This document shows positions 31,990 to 43,213 of a DNA stretch of 64,000 nt, one piece after another (the stretch's first letter is position 1; every line of letters starts with the position of its first letter). Origin of the DNA: Balanoglossus misakiensis (taxonomy: Eukaryota; Hemichordata); contig CM082591.2 in assembly GCA_040954595.2 (NCBI GenBank), forward strand, positions 7,254,001 to 7,318,000. The letters run 5' to 3'. Made by a program: the position numbers and the translations under genes. The notes under the pieces were generated by a model. That model was not told the DNA's origin. It ran no database searches and was given only the letters and a program-made list of their open reading frames with translations.

Positions 31990-34900
31990 TTATTTCTGCA
32001 TAATGTAGGCCTCCGGCCCCTTATATGAATACAGAATCTTGAAGTCGTTCAAGTGACACCGTCCTAAGACTGAATTATAATAACATGTCATGAGGAAAGA
32101 AGAACAAACAAACAAACAAACAACCAATTCTAACGCTCACTCTGCTTCTTTAACTCTGAACGCATGAAAGATAAATAAAGCTAAATTCTTGATTTGATTT
32201 ACATCTTTGTCTCCATTAAAGTTTTTAAAGAGTATAGGGAAGGTGACCTGTAAAATTCACATGGCAGGTACTTTTTCCTCAAAAAATCCCAGAAAGGGCA
32301 TACTAACAGAAAATGATATTCATCTTCTATATCTTTCTGACAAAATTTACAGATCCTCAACACCTTGTCTATTTGTCTGTGACGCCCAGTTGCAATATCT
32401 AGTCGATGGCTTCCACATCTAAATCTTGCCAAGGCTCGGCGATACTTGAAAAAATCAATACATGAAATATACAGTTCGAGTGTTAAATCTGTTTTGAAAT
32501 TCCTGTAATAGTTTGTTTTCTCATTTGTACTTACATCCGACCACCATTCCTGCCTTTTTACATCATTTACTCTTGTTATAAATTCTGACAGAAAAATATC
32601 TGTGTCACCTACACCTTGATTTAGCCACACGTGCCCTAGGCCATAACAAAACAACACATTTTTCACATCGGTAGCCCAGGTATGTTTTCCTTGTTTGTCT
32701 TTTTCAAGTAACATTTTGTATGCTTTATGTGGAAGTCGTGACTCTGACATTTCTAGTATATGGATCCAGTACTTAACACATCTTTTTACATAATAACAGA
32801 ATAAAGGTAATCTACAGCAATCTCCCAGAACTGTACATCTTGGTGTGCTATTTGACACACCTAAAAATCGCCGGCAATATAATGAGTGAACTCTTTCCAA
32901 ATGTTCATATGGTTGTAAACCCCATACTTCTGACCCGTAACTAAGTACGGGTAAAACAAAAACATCAAAAATTTTAAAATACATTTCTGGAGGTAAGTAT
33001 TTCATGTTCTTAATATATTTTCCAAGTGTAAACATTTTTTTCCTGGCTTTTACAGCCATATTTTTCGTAGTTACCGCTAATGAAATTTTGGTAGAAATAA
33101 CTAGACCAAGATATTCGTAGGCGCTTTCAACTTTTAGCTCTTGTCCACCGAAACACCAACGCTCGCCTTTCCTGTATACAACCACTTTTGTTTTTGATAA
33201 ATAAACCTTCATTTTCCATTTCACAGTAAAATCATACAGGATTTAAGTCTTTTTAAGCCAACAACTGAGTTTGAAAACAAAACAATATCGTCAGCATATA
33301 ATAAAAGAAATAACTGGAGAGCATCATTTGGAAGTAACTGAATTCCGCTTAATCCAGAATTCTCCAACACGTTTACAAGCTCATTTATATAAAAGCTAAA
33401 TAAAATCGGACTTAACAAACAGCCTTGACGAACGCCCTTCTGCAAATCAAACAGATCTGAAGTAACATCAGCAACCCTCACACTGGCTTTCACATCGGCA
33501 TACATAGCTTTCAGCATTTCATACATTTTCCCGTCAATGCCATCCAAGGCAAGTCTATACATAAGGCGGGTTCTGTCAACAGAGTCGAACGCTTTCTCAA
33601 AATCAATATAAAGGCAGTACAATTTCTTTCCTCTATAAAGGCAGTAAAATTTCTTTCCTCTTCCCAGTAGCAATTCTGGATTATTGCGTATAATGAAAAA
33701 AAAGTGGTCCACCGTTGAGTAGCCTTTACGAAACCCCGCTTGGCATTCTGGGATAGACTCGCTCAGATTTGCCCACTCTTTTATGCGTTCGTTAAGAATA
33801 CTCGTGAAAATTTTACTAAAAACACTCAGCAGTGTAATAGCTCTATATCAGGTTTGCTAGGATCATTTTTCTTGAAAATAGGCCCAATTGTACCAATTGC
33901 CCAACTCCTTGGGAACACACCCTGATCAAAAATAACATTGTACAATTTATTTAGGAAGGGTAACAGAATATCTGTTGAATTCTTAAAGAATTATGCTACT
34001 AACATATCAGGCCCTGCTGATTTGAATGTTCTTAAGCTTACTGATGGCCTTCAGAATCTCATCATCAGTAATCCTACCATTCAAAATATTCGAGAACATT
34101 AAATTACCATTTATCGACTCATGTACCCTAAATGGATCAAACTCATTTAGGAACTTATCCAGTTTGCTTATAAAAACTGAATTTAAGGTTGTATCCTCTA
34201 CTGACACTTCAAAAAGCGTCGAAAAATATGTCAGCCATTCGTCCAGTGATATTAAACCGTGCTGCCGATGACCACGTTTCCTTAGTTTAATTACACTCCA
34301 AATACTCTTTTCATCTGTCATATTTTTCTTCTTATTAAAACCTGTTCTTTCTCGTCATATTCTCGCTTTTTACAGCGTGTCAAGTTTTTATAACAACTTT
34401 TTTCCTTCTTATAATTATCAAAATCCTTTTTTAAACCTGAGTTACGAAATCTCTGTAAACTTTTCCGCATGTTTGTTTTTGACTTCGAACACTCAGAATC
34501 AAACCAATCCATTCTGCAGTGGTAATCTCTGTGATTTCGTCTAACCAAAGAAAACATATCTTTCGCAGCACTTTTCAGAACATGCGTCACCCCCTCAACA
34601 TCATCGTTAACGCCCAGGTCATTTACAAACCGCAAGTTATGCAAAAAAATCTCTATTTTCGCCAGAGCTGGGGTTTTCTTTGAATTCTTGTAACAACTAT
34701 ACTCTTTTCGCCAACGTACAGTTTTGACTAGAGTACTACTCAGTTAGTCTAGAATCTATCCGTTCGTAGTCGCATTCACCCTACTACCATTCAATTAAAT
34801 TACCATTTTTATGGCCTTACTAGATTTTGGTTAGGCGTTCCTAGACGGTAGTAGGGTGAATGCGACTACGAACGGATAGATTCTAGACTATAAGGGTGTG

Positions 34901-35175
34901 TACTGTACACTTATATTGAATATTTACTTTGAAGGTGCAACATACAGGTAAATGGTCCGATTCATCTCGTATCGGTACCGAAAACGACATTACACTGGAG
35001 AATAAATCTCGTGATACAAGTACATAGTCTACAACACTTCGCCCTTCATTTGAAATACAAGTAAATTCCCCTTTACCAGAATCTTCCTTTCTGCCATTTA
35101 ACATATACGACATGTCTTTGCACAGTGTAATTAATGATAACCCAAAGTTATAGTAATCATTCTGTCTGGTTTAGA
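31951..35175 (-). mobile_element. 5'-truncated non-LTR retrotransposon (LINE), degenerate (unit B)
   Basis: This is the duplicate of the unit A LINE with the same 5' truncation point, so it inserted before the units duplicated. Its breaks differ. The C-terminal frame is open over 32199-33224 and the RT core (IDFEKAFDSVDR, GVRQGCLLSPILF, YADD) lies in 33221-33712. A tandem repeat of about 29 bp sits near 33630 and the (TAA)n tail is longer (31951-31990). The endonuclease part (34883-35113) is split by a MITE at 34747-34888. CKFCQKDIEDEYHFLLVC shows the C-terminal knuckle with its His intact, where unit A has Gln. Confidence 0.88.
34747..34888. mobile_element. 142-bp foldback MITE with TA target site
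   Basis: The element interrupts the LINE endonuclease region only in unit B. The inverted repeats run about 43 bp without visible mismatch: GTCTAGAATCTATCCGTTCG at the left and its reverse complement at the right end. The spacer is about 55 bp. TA flanks both ends (34745-34746 and 34889-34890), which suits a Tc1/mariner-type non-autonomous element. Unit A is uninterrupted here (about 6650), though a few bases next to the site also differ. Confidence 0.75.
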
Positions 35176-35685
35176 TGTGAAAAACAATGTTCTGAGTTAG
35201 CCACCTTGCCCTGATGATATTGTCATGAACCAACTACCATGACAAGTCAAGGGTCAAACTACCAAGGTCATAGGTCATTTTAACTGCATGAGGTGGTCAG
35301 GTCAACACCCAGGACAGGGCAATGAGTTTGAAGGGAGATGTAAAACGGTATTTGTGATTGGTTAAGAAAATGAAAATGAATAGACAGAAATATTTATGTA
35401 ACACATATTATGCATGACAGTCTGAAGAACAAAAACAGAATTTATAGATTAAATAAGGCTAAAGCCCATAAACCCACCACCTACATTTAATACCTGCAAC
35501 TCCATCAAAGCTTCCATTTTCCTAGTAGACAACTGCTCTTTGGCCATAGTATACCGCTGTCCGTAACTGGGCAATAATACTATCTTTGACCTTGCCATAT
35601 GCCGAAGAAGTTGCACTTCTCATATCACGCTGCAAGACTGGTTTGCTGGCAGCAAATCTAACAGTGGAGGAATGAAAAAAGATGA

Positions 35686-36777
35686 GTGATTATCAATTTC
35701 ATTTTTATAAAATGGCCACGGGGGTGTGAATCTTTGCAACTTCTGGAGCATGGGTCTAAATATTACTACACGCATCACGAGTGTCTGGATGATTTCTATG
35801 ATTCGATCAAGACCGTCATTGAGAAGGAGATTTTATCTAACATTCAAAACTGTCCATTCAAAGTGTATGCAGTACAGTTAGATGAGGCATGTCATCTTTA
35901 CCACTTTGATGATTTATGTTAGATTTGTAAATGTGGATGGCGAAGTGGAATCACATTTTCTAAGTGTGAATAAATTAGAGGGTTGTACTGCTTTAGATAT
36001 TTATGACGTCATTTCTAGTCTTTTGGTTGATAAATAACTCAATCCTGCCAATTTAATATGTCTTGCCGCAGACGGAGCAAGTGTCATGAGGTGAGTAAAA
36101 ACAGGTGTTACAACCAGATTTAGAGAACACAACCCCTTTCTTGTTGCAAATCATCGGTTGGCACATAGACTAGCACTTGCAAGTGAGAAAGCAGCAAATC
36201 AGGTGCCATACCTGATTAAATACATACATGACCTGAATGAGATGGGTAAATTGTTAAAAGTTTTTCGCCTAAATTACTCAGAACGCTTGAAATGAGCAAA
36301 GCTGCTCATTGTGAATCGGCAGCCAAAAAAATCAAACAAGTGTTTTTCACTCGATGGCTTTCATTCAGTGGTTGTGTAGATGCTCTTGTTGGTTGCTTAG
36401 ACAGTGTAATTTCATGGTTAGTACAAATTGCACAGGATTCGAACCACAAAGATTTAGCAGTGAGGCTGAGGGATGTTAAAACGAGTTGCAACATATACCA
36501 GTTTATTGCCATGACATACTTTGCAGCTGATGCCATTGGGTTGTTAGCAAGATTGTGTAAGGCTATGCAAAGAGTCGGCATTTCATGTGTGGATTAACAT
36601 GAAGGACAGATCTGCTTTCTCTAATATGATGACTAGAGTAGAAAGGCACAATGCTTCCTTGCAGAATGATGATTGTGATGTAGACAGCATCCTTGAATCT
36701 GTTGAAAATGTTGCTTCCCATGTAGAAAAAATCACCTCTTTGTTAAATGAAAAGGACATTGATGCATAATTGTGGAG
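35686..36777 (+). pseudogene. hAT-superfamily transposase-like pseudogene (unit B)
   Basis: This duplicate of the unit A pseudogene shares the TGA after DGASVM and adds new damage, such as a TAA where unit A reads DKQLN (about 36033). The best preserved piece is 36292-36597 (FFTRWLSFSGCVDALVGCLD and following). The C-terminal piece 36587-36777 (MMTRVERHNASLQNDDCD) is more intact here than in unit A, where the Ser-Val-Glu before NVASHVE became SVKNV. Confidence 0.75.
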
Positions 36778-36899
36778 TGGAATACTGTATGAATGTTGGA
36801 TATAAAACTCTGCAAACACGAGAGAAATGTGTTGACTGTTTAATTTAATGTACATGCACAACAAGATGAAAATTCACGCGACTAACAATATTTTTGTAA

Positions 36900-38600
36900 A
36901 AAAAAGTGTGGCTAATGAAATCTTCTTGTGGCTAATCAAAAAATGAAACTATTAGCTACAGTGGCTAATAAATTTCAAAACCCAGCGCTAACAAAGTTAT
37001 CCCCCCCCCCCCACTCACATGACAGACTTCAATCCTTTCATGGCAAAGTACAATTAATCAAAACCTTTATTGTTTTACATTTATGAAAGAGACCAGCCAC
37101 CTATGATTTGCTGGAATATGTGAATATTTCAGGTACTACTTGATTCATTGCAAAAAAATAAACCATTAATACTCTACTTGTTGGTATTATTCATACCTGT
37201 TGTTGTCAATTTGGAATCTTGTCAGAGATAGGGTCACCGCACTTGTTATGAAAATACAGAACCATGAATTTAGTCAATGATAGAAGAAAACTGCTGACTC
37301 AGCATTTTCCACCAATGGTTTGTCTATAGGTAAAACTTTTAACAAATTTATCGCAAAATAGAGCGCAGTGACCACACAATTTTATTTGACCAATGAATTT
37401 ATTTTTACATGACTGAGCTATGTGTAAAATTTTGTGAAAATAGTAGTAGTTTGTTTTCTAGCAATTATCAATGTAATCCTACGGAAAAAAGACACACATG
37501 CACTCTTTATCAGTTATGTTCTGCGCGTACATCCTTAACAGATGCAACTGGCTTTATCTGCAATCGACCTTATCTGACCTTTACCTCATATATCCAACTG
37601 TCCTGTTGACAAACATTAAATGGAAATCCAACAGAAAGAAATATATTTGAATTGAATAAAAGATGACAAAGTTCCAGTCACCAAAGAATATTTAAAACAT
37701 TTGATGAATATTTAGTTAGTTGCAGTGAAACATTTTCTAAGTTAATAACTGAACTTCAATAGCTGACATGTTCTAAATGGACGATGTCAGTTGAACTTTG
37801 ACAGAGTCCAGACTAGATGTACAACACAGATATTTACTCAGATCACATGACAATCGTGCTTGGTATCTCGAGGTACAAAAAAATCTGACTCAGTGACTTT
37901 TCTGCCATTTTTTCCCGGTGAGCATGTCACCTGCAGAGCTCTTGATACAGTTGTGTGCCTCAGGACAGAATTTCTACCTTGTGAAGGAATCAACTTATCT
38001 GTTACAACACTAAGAGGTATGTTGCATTGAACTTGGTGATTTTCTGTTGTTTTTCTTTCAGTCCTCAAACTCAAGCCACAACTTTTTAATTTTCATGTAA
38101 CAGAAACACACCTTTAAAAAGAATTATATTGGAATTAACGCAACAATTCGGCGTCCAAACTTTTCTTGGCTTAAAAGATGCCCAGAATATTGTGAATATT
38201 GTGAATACCAATATACATGTATTTACATGCGACTAATATCACTTATTTCAGATGTACCTGGATTGAAGCTCTAACTAGGGAAGGAATCAACCACTCCGCA
38301 ACAACCGTTTTGAGGGGTATGTTGTACTGGAGCTAATGATTTATTATCTTGTTTTTTAACTGAATACACTGAATACATATAGCCCTGGTAGGTGACATGT
38401 TGTAAATGGGTGGTGGCAAAGAGATTCCAAACTCTGATATCACATCTACAACACAGGTATGTGACAAGTACTGAGCAGCTCTGTGGTACTTGGAACCAGA
38501 CTCAGAGATTTTTTTTCTGTTTATGACAATACTGTAGCTTTGGCAGCGAACCATGCATTGAAGTTCTACCTTGTGAAGGAATCAACCACTCTGTTACAAA
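36900..38600. repeat. Non-coding repeat-rich stretch of unit B, with the TTAA-type remnant at about 37220-37534
   Basis: This matches unit A 8700-10340. It holds the same eroded element ending at TTAA 37535-37538 and the same three GAAGGAATCAAC blocks (about 37985, 38280 and 38575). A 75-bp segment near 37722-37797 is absent from unit A. I see no open frame of interest. Confidence 0.6.
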
Positions 38601-39419
38601 ATTAAGGTGGCATTGCATGAAACCGTCGAGACTTTTTCAGAGGCCTATTTCTCATCAAAGACAACATTAAAACCCCCATAAACCATATATATTCTGGAAG
38701 CTGAGTTTTTGAACTTTTGTTTGAGTTGCAATAGAAATGGAGGCGTTTTTGGGATAAAAAAACATTTTTTGATATTATATCATTCAATTTAATTTAGGTA
38801 AAATGTTGACCATGCATCATGCATCTTAATATGTCATTTGAAACTAGAGTACACGTGCAAAAAAACTGTAATTTTGTTTTGCGTTATCTGCTTCCATTGA
38901 GGAGTAACAGCGTTGGAAAGTTAGATTTTTAGAAAATTTGATCAAATTCACAGTGAGTTGTATTGAATCAGAGTTTATTCCCACCAGGGACACTCTATCG
39001 ACTAAAAAAATCTGTTTTGTTGGATGGGTCATACACAATCCCCTGTTAAAATTTGAGCAAATTCGGCCAACGCAGAGCGAAGCTAAATTCTTCTGAAGTT
39101 GTCAAGAGCAGCGGAAATGCAAACTGAGAAAAACAGCCATCTGCATTTGTTAAGCTGTGGACTCATTCAGAAAAGTGCTATTTTTGGGTGATTATGCACC
39201 ATATCTGCCAAGACGTATTAATCAAGATGTGGATCAGTATAGTCCGGCAGCCAGAGGGGTAAACCTTGCTTTGTCGTCTATAGTTTTTTTCTCAGTGGAA
39301 TTCATTTGTCAAGACCCCCCCCCCCCCAAAAAAAAATAGTTACTGGTGCTCTGTCAGCATTGAGCAATTTGAATAAATTAGCATAATCAAAATGGCCGCC
39401 AACGTATTGCATTGTGGCT

Positions 39420-39875
39420 TAGTCTCGGTTACCCAGACGCCTTTGCTCTTCCGATGCTCTCCAGAAAAGGGTCTGGGGAAATGCTATTGAAAGCTTTGTA
39501 AAACAAAATGGCCGATGTCAGGATTTTGATCATCGCCTGATTGGCTGAGCTGTCTGTATGACCCGGGTCACTGCAATAGTTTTGACAATCGTCTACCAAA
39601 GATATTTCATATAATTTCTCCAACAATGCTAACAGAGAACGCCTTTTGCCTTTCGCATCAACCAACAAGTACCGGTCTCTTGATATGAAGATACGACAAA
39701 TAATCACACATTGTCGAGAGTCAGTGACCCGGGTCATACTGACAGCTCAGCCAATCAGGCGATGATCAAAATCCTGACATCGGCCATTTTGTTTTACAAA
39801 GCTTTCAATAGCATTTCCCCAGACCCTTTTCTGGAGAGCATCGGAAGAGCAAAGGCGTCTGGGTAACCGAGACTA
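39420..39875. mobile_element. 456-bp MITE with 154-bp TIRs and 9-bp target duplication
   Basis: The target duplication ATTGTGGCT lies at 39411-39419 and 39876-39884. The inverted repeats 39420-39573 and 39722-39875 are nearly identical, starting TAGTCTCGGTTACCCAGACG. The loop of about 148 bp is unrelated to any gene. A 9-bp duplication with long TIRs suits a Mutator-like (MULE) non-autonomous element. The open frames across it are by-products of the palindrome. Confidence 0.85.
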
Positions 39876-41131
39876 ATTGTGGCTGAGAAAGAAAAGTCAA
39901 ACGAATGTTATACACCTTGTAGCTTTGTTTTTATCGTTTATTTCACCAAGCTGTTGCTTAAGACAAACTAGAAAATAAAAGTTGCCATTTATCATTAGCT
40001 AATTTGCATAATTTCAGGATGGCAGCCATCTGTAAACCTCTCTTTTTGCTGAATAACTTTTACATTTGTATTTTGTAACGTGCAATCATTTTAAAACGTT
40101 TCATATCGCTGTTTTATAATTCTGGCCACCTTAAATAGTTTTTCACTTTGTGCTAGAGGGTAAAATTACATAATAATTGCATTCTGGGTAAAAAGTAGAC
40201 AATTCACTAGAGTAATAGATGGAAGAAATTATATGTTAACTGTATTTCATGACTTCCTTTTGTCAAACATTTCTGCTTTGCAGTTGACATATTAAAGGCA
40301 ATCAACTTTTTTTTACATGTTTTTTATTTTTTTCTGTTAGTTACAAAGTATCAGAAAGACCGAATATCACTTTAGCTAATATGAACTCCCATTTCTTAAA
40401 CATGGTAAAAATCGGCCATCTTGGAATTGTGTCGACCAGATGAGACTTTTATTACTCACCTGGATAGCAAAAATCTATTTAAAGTCGGGAGAATTGCAAG
40501 TACATAAATCTTCTTTTCCTGCCGCAAAATTAATGTTGATTATCACACATTATTATGAGCAGCCAGGTAATCCTTCGACCTTTCTCAAAGGCAACACAAT
40601 GCCGTCATATCCCGTCCAATAATCATTAGCATACGAGGTAAAATTACCAGATCCAAGAAATATTAGATAATGGCAGTTGATATTTTATCGCCTTGAACTA
40701 CTTGAAGTGGCAGTACCAGGTGTGCGGAATTGGACAACGTATCATGCATGAATGTTACCCCAATCAAGATTGACCACAAGGAATAAACTCAAGTGTAATT
40801 TGCCAAAATGCTGAATTATTGATGTGAGTCAAATCCAGAAATACTATCACTTGTCATTTGACATTCTCCAAGCAGAGACTAACCTTGCTAGGGAGTCCGA
40901 CCAATAGCCGCTATTTAGTCTCTGCCACAGGCGACATTTTACACCCACTTTTTGGGTGTTGCGCGTTTTCTATAATATACATTTCCTGTCTTTTTTAAGT
41001 TTAATATTTTGTACCCAAAAAAATAAGAGAACTAAAAATGAACCAGTTTCAAAGTCGATCCTCGAATCCGTGAACACTTGCAAAACATAGATCCTGCCCT
41101 AGGTTACATAAATGTGAATTGACGATTCAAG

Positions 41132-41770
41132 ATGGCTGCCCCCATTGCTATAGGTTTTTCAGATGCAATCGCGAAAGTTATTGCAGCTTATGACTCTAAA
41201 TTGACATTAAAACCAAAGCAACTACAGTGTCTGAAGTGTATATACGAAGATGGTGGCGACTATATTGTAAATTTGCCCACGGGTTATGGGAAAAGCATCA
41301 TATTCCATCTATTACCAGCATTGATGAAGATAAAACATAATAACAAGAAAAACAGTGTCATATCATACTCAGTCCCCTGACAATAATTCAGCAAGACCAA
41401 CTGAAGAAGCTGAGGGGCAAAGGTATTTCTAGTGTTCGATTGGGTACGCCTTATTTTCTGCACATCAGCAGTTGGGATGGAATTTGACTCCCCATCCATT
41501 ACTAGGGTCATACATGCCAAACCCCCACGTTCTATTTCTGATTACTTTCAAGAAATTGGTCGAGCTGGTAGGAGGGGGCAGAAATCAGAATGTCTTTTGT
41601 ACTATAATGGGCGTGATATCGCTAGAAATTTGCCTGGGATCAAGGACGATATTATAGCGTATTGTGAAAATATTGATAGTATCTGTTTACGCAAATTAAT
41701 TCTTAGTAACTTTGGCTTTGAATGTACTGGCAATATAAAGGAAAGTGAATGCTGCTCAGAATGTGCTTAG
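41132..41770 (+). pseudogene. RecQ-type DNA helicase, internally deleted
   Basis: The first frame (41132-41380) starts at ATG and has LTLKPKQLQCLKCIYEDGGD and LPTGYGKSIIFHLLPA (Q-motif-like region and Walker A, motif I). A frameshift near 41370 is followed by TIIQQDQLKKLRGKGISSV (motif Ia) in another frame. The sequence then jumps straight to RLIFCTSAVGMEFDSPSITR and YFQEIGRAGRRGQ (motifs V and VI, 41432-41770), then a Cys-rich end. Motifs II to IV, including the DEAH box, are missing, so about 200 codons are deleted. It is not a working enzyme. Confidence 0.8.
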
Positions 41771-42349
41771 TAGTAGTGTGATTGTCATCAATGCATTGAT
41801 AGTTAGAAGAATGTCATTGACAGATATTGTCTTCAATCACAGTCTCTCCACACTTGGTCGGGAAATGTTCAGGCCCCTATTGTTATAATGCGCCTTATGG
41901 CTTGGAAAATTGTTTATGAATTGTTTAATCTGTGAATTTAATTAATACACTGTTCAATTCCATGGTGTTTAATCTTCATCAAGGCTGGTAATAGATGAAA
42001 TGTAATTTGTATTTTTCATAACAGATGAAAAATGATAAATCACAATTCATGTCTGATTATAGGGGCCCCTATTGTTATGATGCGCCTTATGGCTTGGTCA
42101 ATTGTTTATAAATTGTCTATTCGGTGAATTTAAACTTTACCATTACCAGCCAGATTTTACTCGCACCTTTGTCCTTACAATATCTCACTGTAAACCTCTT
42201 AGACAAATTTATGTTATTTTGAAGGGGTTAAAATATGTAACAATGAAAATATCCCTGTATACTAGTACATGTACTACTTCTGTACGTATGTAATGAGTGA
42301 AAGCTTGGGATAAAACAAAGTACAAAGTTAAATCAACTTACATGCTTAC

Positions 42350-42890
42350 ATTTTATTATAATAATAAAAATATTTAATTCTTTAGAACGCACTACACATA
42401 TATCTCAGTGCATTTTACACATTAAAATCAAATCAAATACAGGAAAAACAAAACAGATAAAAAATTCACAGATAAAAGACAGTTCCAAAAAATACTAACC
42501 CCCATAAAGTTATAAAAAGCACCGTCCAAAACCATGAGGATAAATTATTTTAAAAAAACGCTGTGAAAGTGGTCGTAAATATTTAAAAAGAGTACCCTAC
42601 AGGGGATGACCCCTCCCCTCAATTACAGATAGTGCTGGGTGAAAAGGCAAGTCTTTAAACCGCGTCTAAAACAGTCAATAGACCTGGCATTGCGAATTTT
42701 AGGCGGCAGTGAGTTCCACAGACAAGGTGCACAAATAGAGAATGCTCTTTGGCCATATGCCTTGTTAAATTTTCCACAAGTTGGTACCAAACGTAGCGAA
42801 TCAGTTGATCTGAGATCTCTGGCAGGGGTGTACAACTCAAAAAGATTGGTCAAATAAATATAATTAATTTTTTCAGCATATGTCACATAC
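42350..42890 (-). mobile_element. LINE 3' fragment nested in the TIR element
   Basis: The minus-strand frame 42623-42886 carries the C-terminal signature of a LINE pol: LRSTDSLRLVPTCGKFNKA, YGQRAF and APCLWNSLPPKIRNARSID. The 3' UTR runs to a TTATTATAATAAAATG-like tail near 42350-42365. It is 5'-truncated at about 42890, next to the Cys-rich frame it probably interrupted. Confidence 0.7.
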
Positions 42891-43213
42891 TAAATTTTGA
42901 GATATGGTGAAATACCCATGCCACAGAAACTTATGATAAAGTGCTGTTAAAAACGCTGATGTCTTTCTAAGTTTCCGTAGACATGAATCGCACAGCTGTG
43001 CAGAAACAGCTGTTTCTACGTCAACACGGAAGTCATCACCAAAACAAACTTCGATTTTCCTTTTCTCCATTTTTGGCCCACTACCTTCAAATAATGTGCT
43101 GAATTGCCAAGACAAAGGCAACAACCTTCAAACCATGATTTTTTTTTGACTGGTGTTTGGAAAGTGCTATCGTTCACCCTCGACGACCCCTCAAACCCGG
43201 AACTGTCCGCCAT
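42880..43213 (-). pseudogene. Cys-rich N-terminal frame of the TIR element
   Basis: From ATG at 43211-43213, close to the right TIR, the frame reads MADSSGFEGSSRVNDS and then FEGCCLCLGNSAHYL. After a shift near 43085 it continues as EVCFGDDFRVDVETAVSA and LCDSCLRKLRKTSAF. The C-x2-C ... C-x2-C spacing suggests a small zinc-binding domain such as those at the N-terminus of many transposon proteins. I cannot name the family. It is cut by the LINE fragment. Confidence 0.45.

Noticed and set aside
31951-31990. The regular AAT repeats considered as a CRISPR-like or regulatory array
   Set aside because: It is a plain trinucleotide microsatellite at the LINE 3' tail. The window is eukaryotic and no spaced direct repeats with unique spacers were found.
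39429-39737. A 102-aa minus-strand frame
   Set aside because: It lies wholly inside a palindromic MITE (39420-39875) and is a by-product of the inverted arms.
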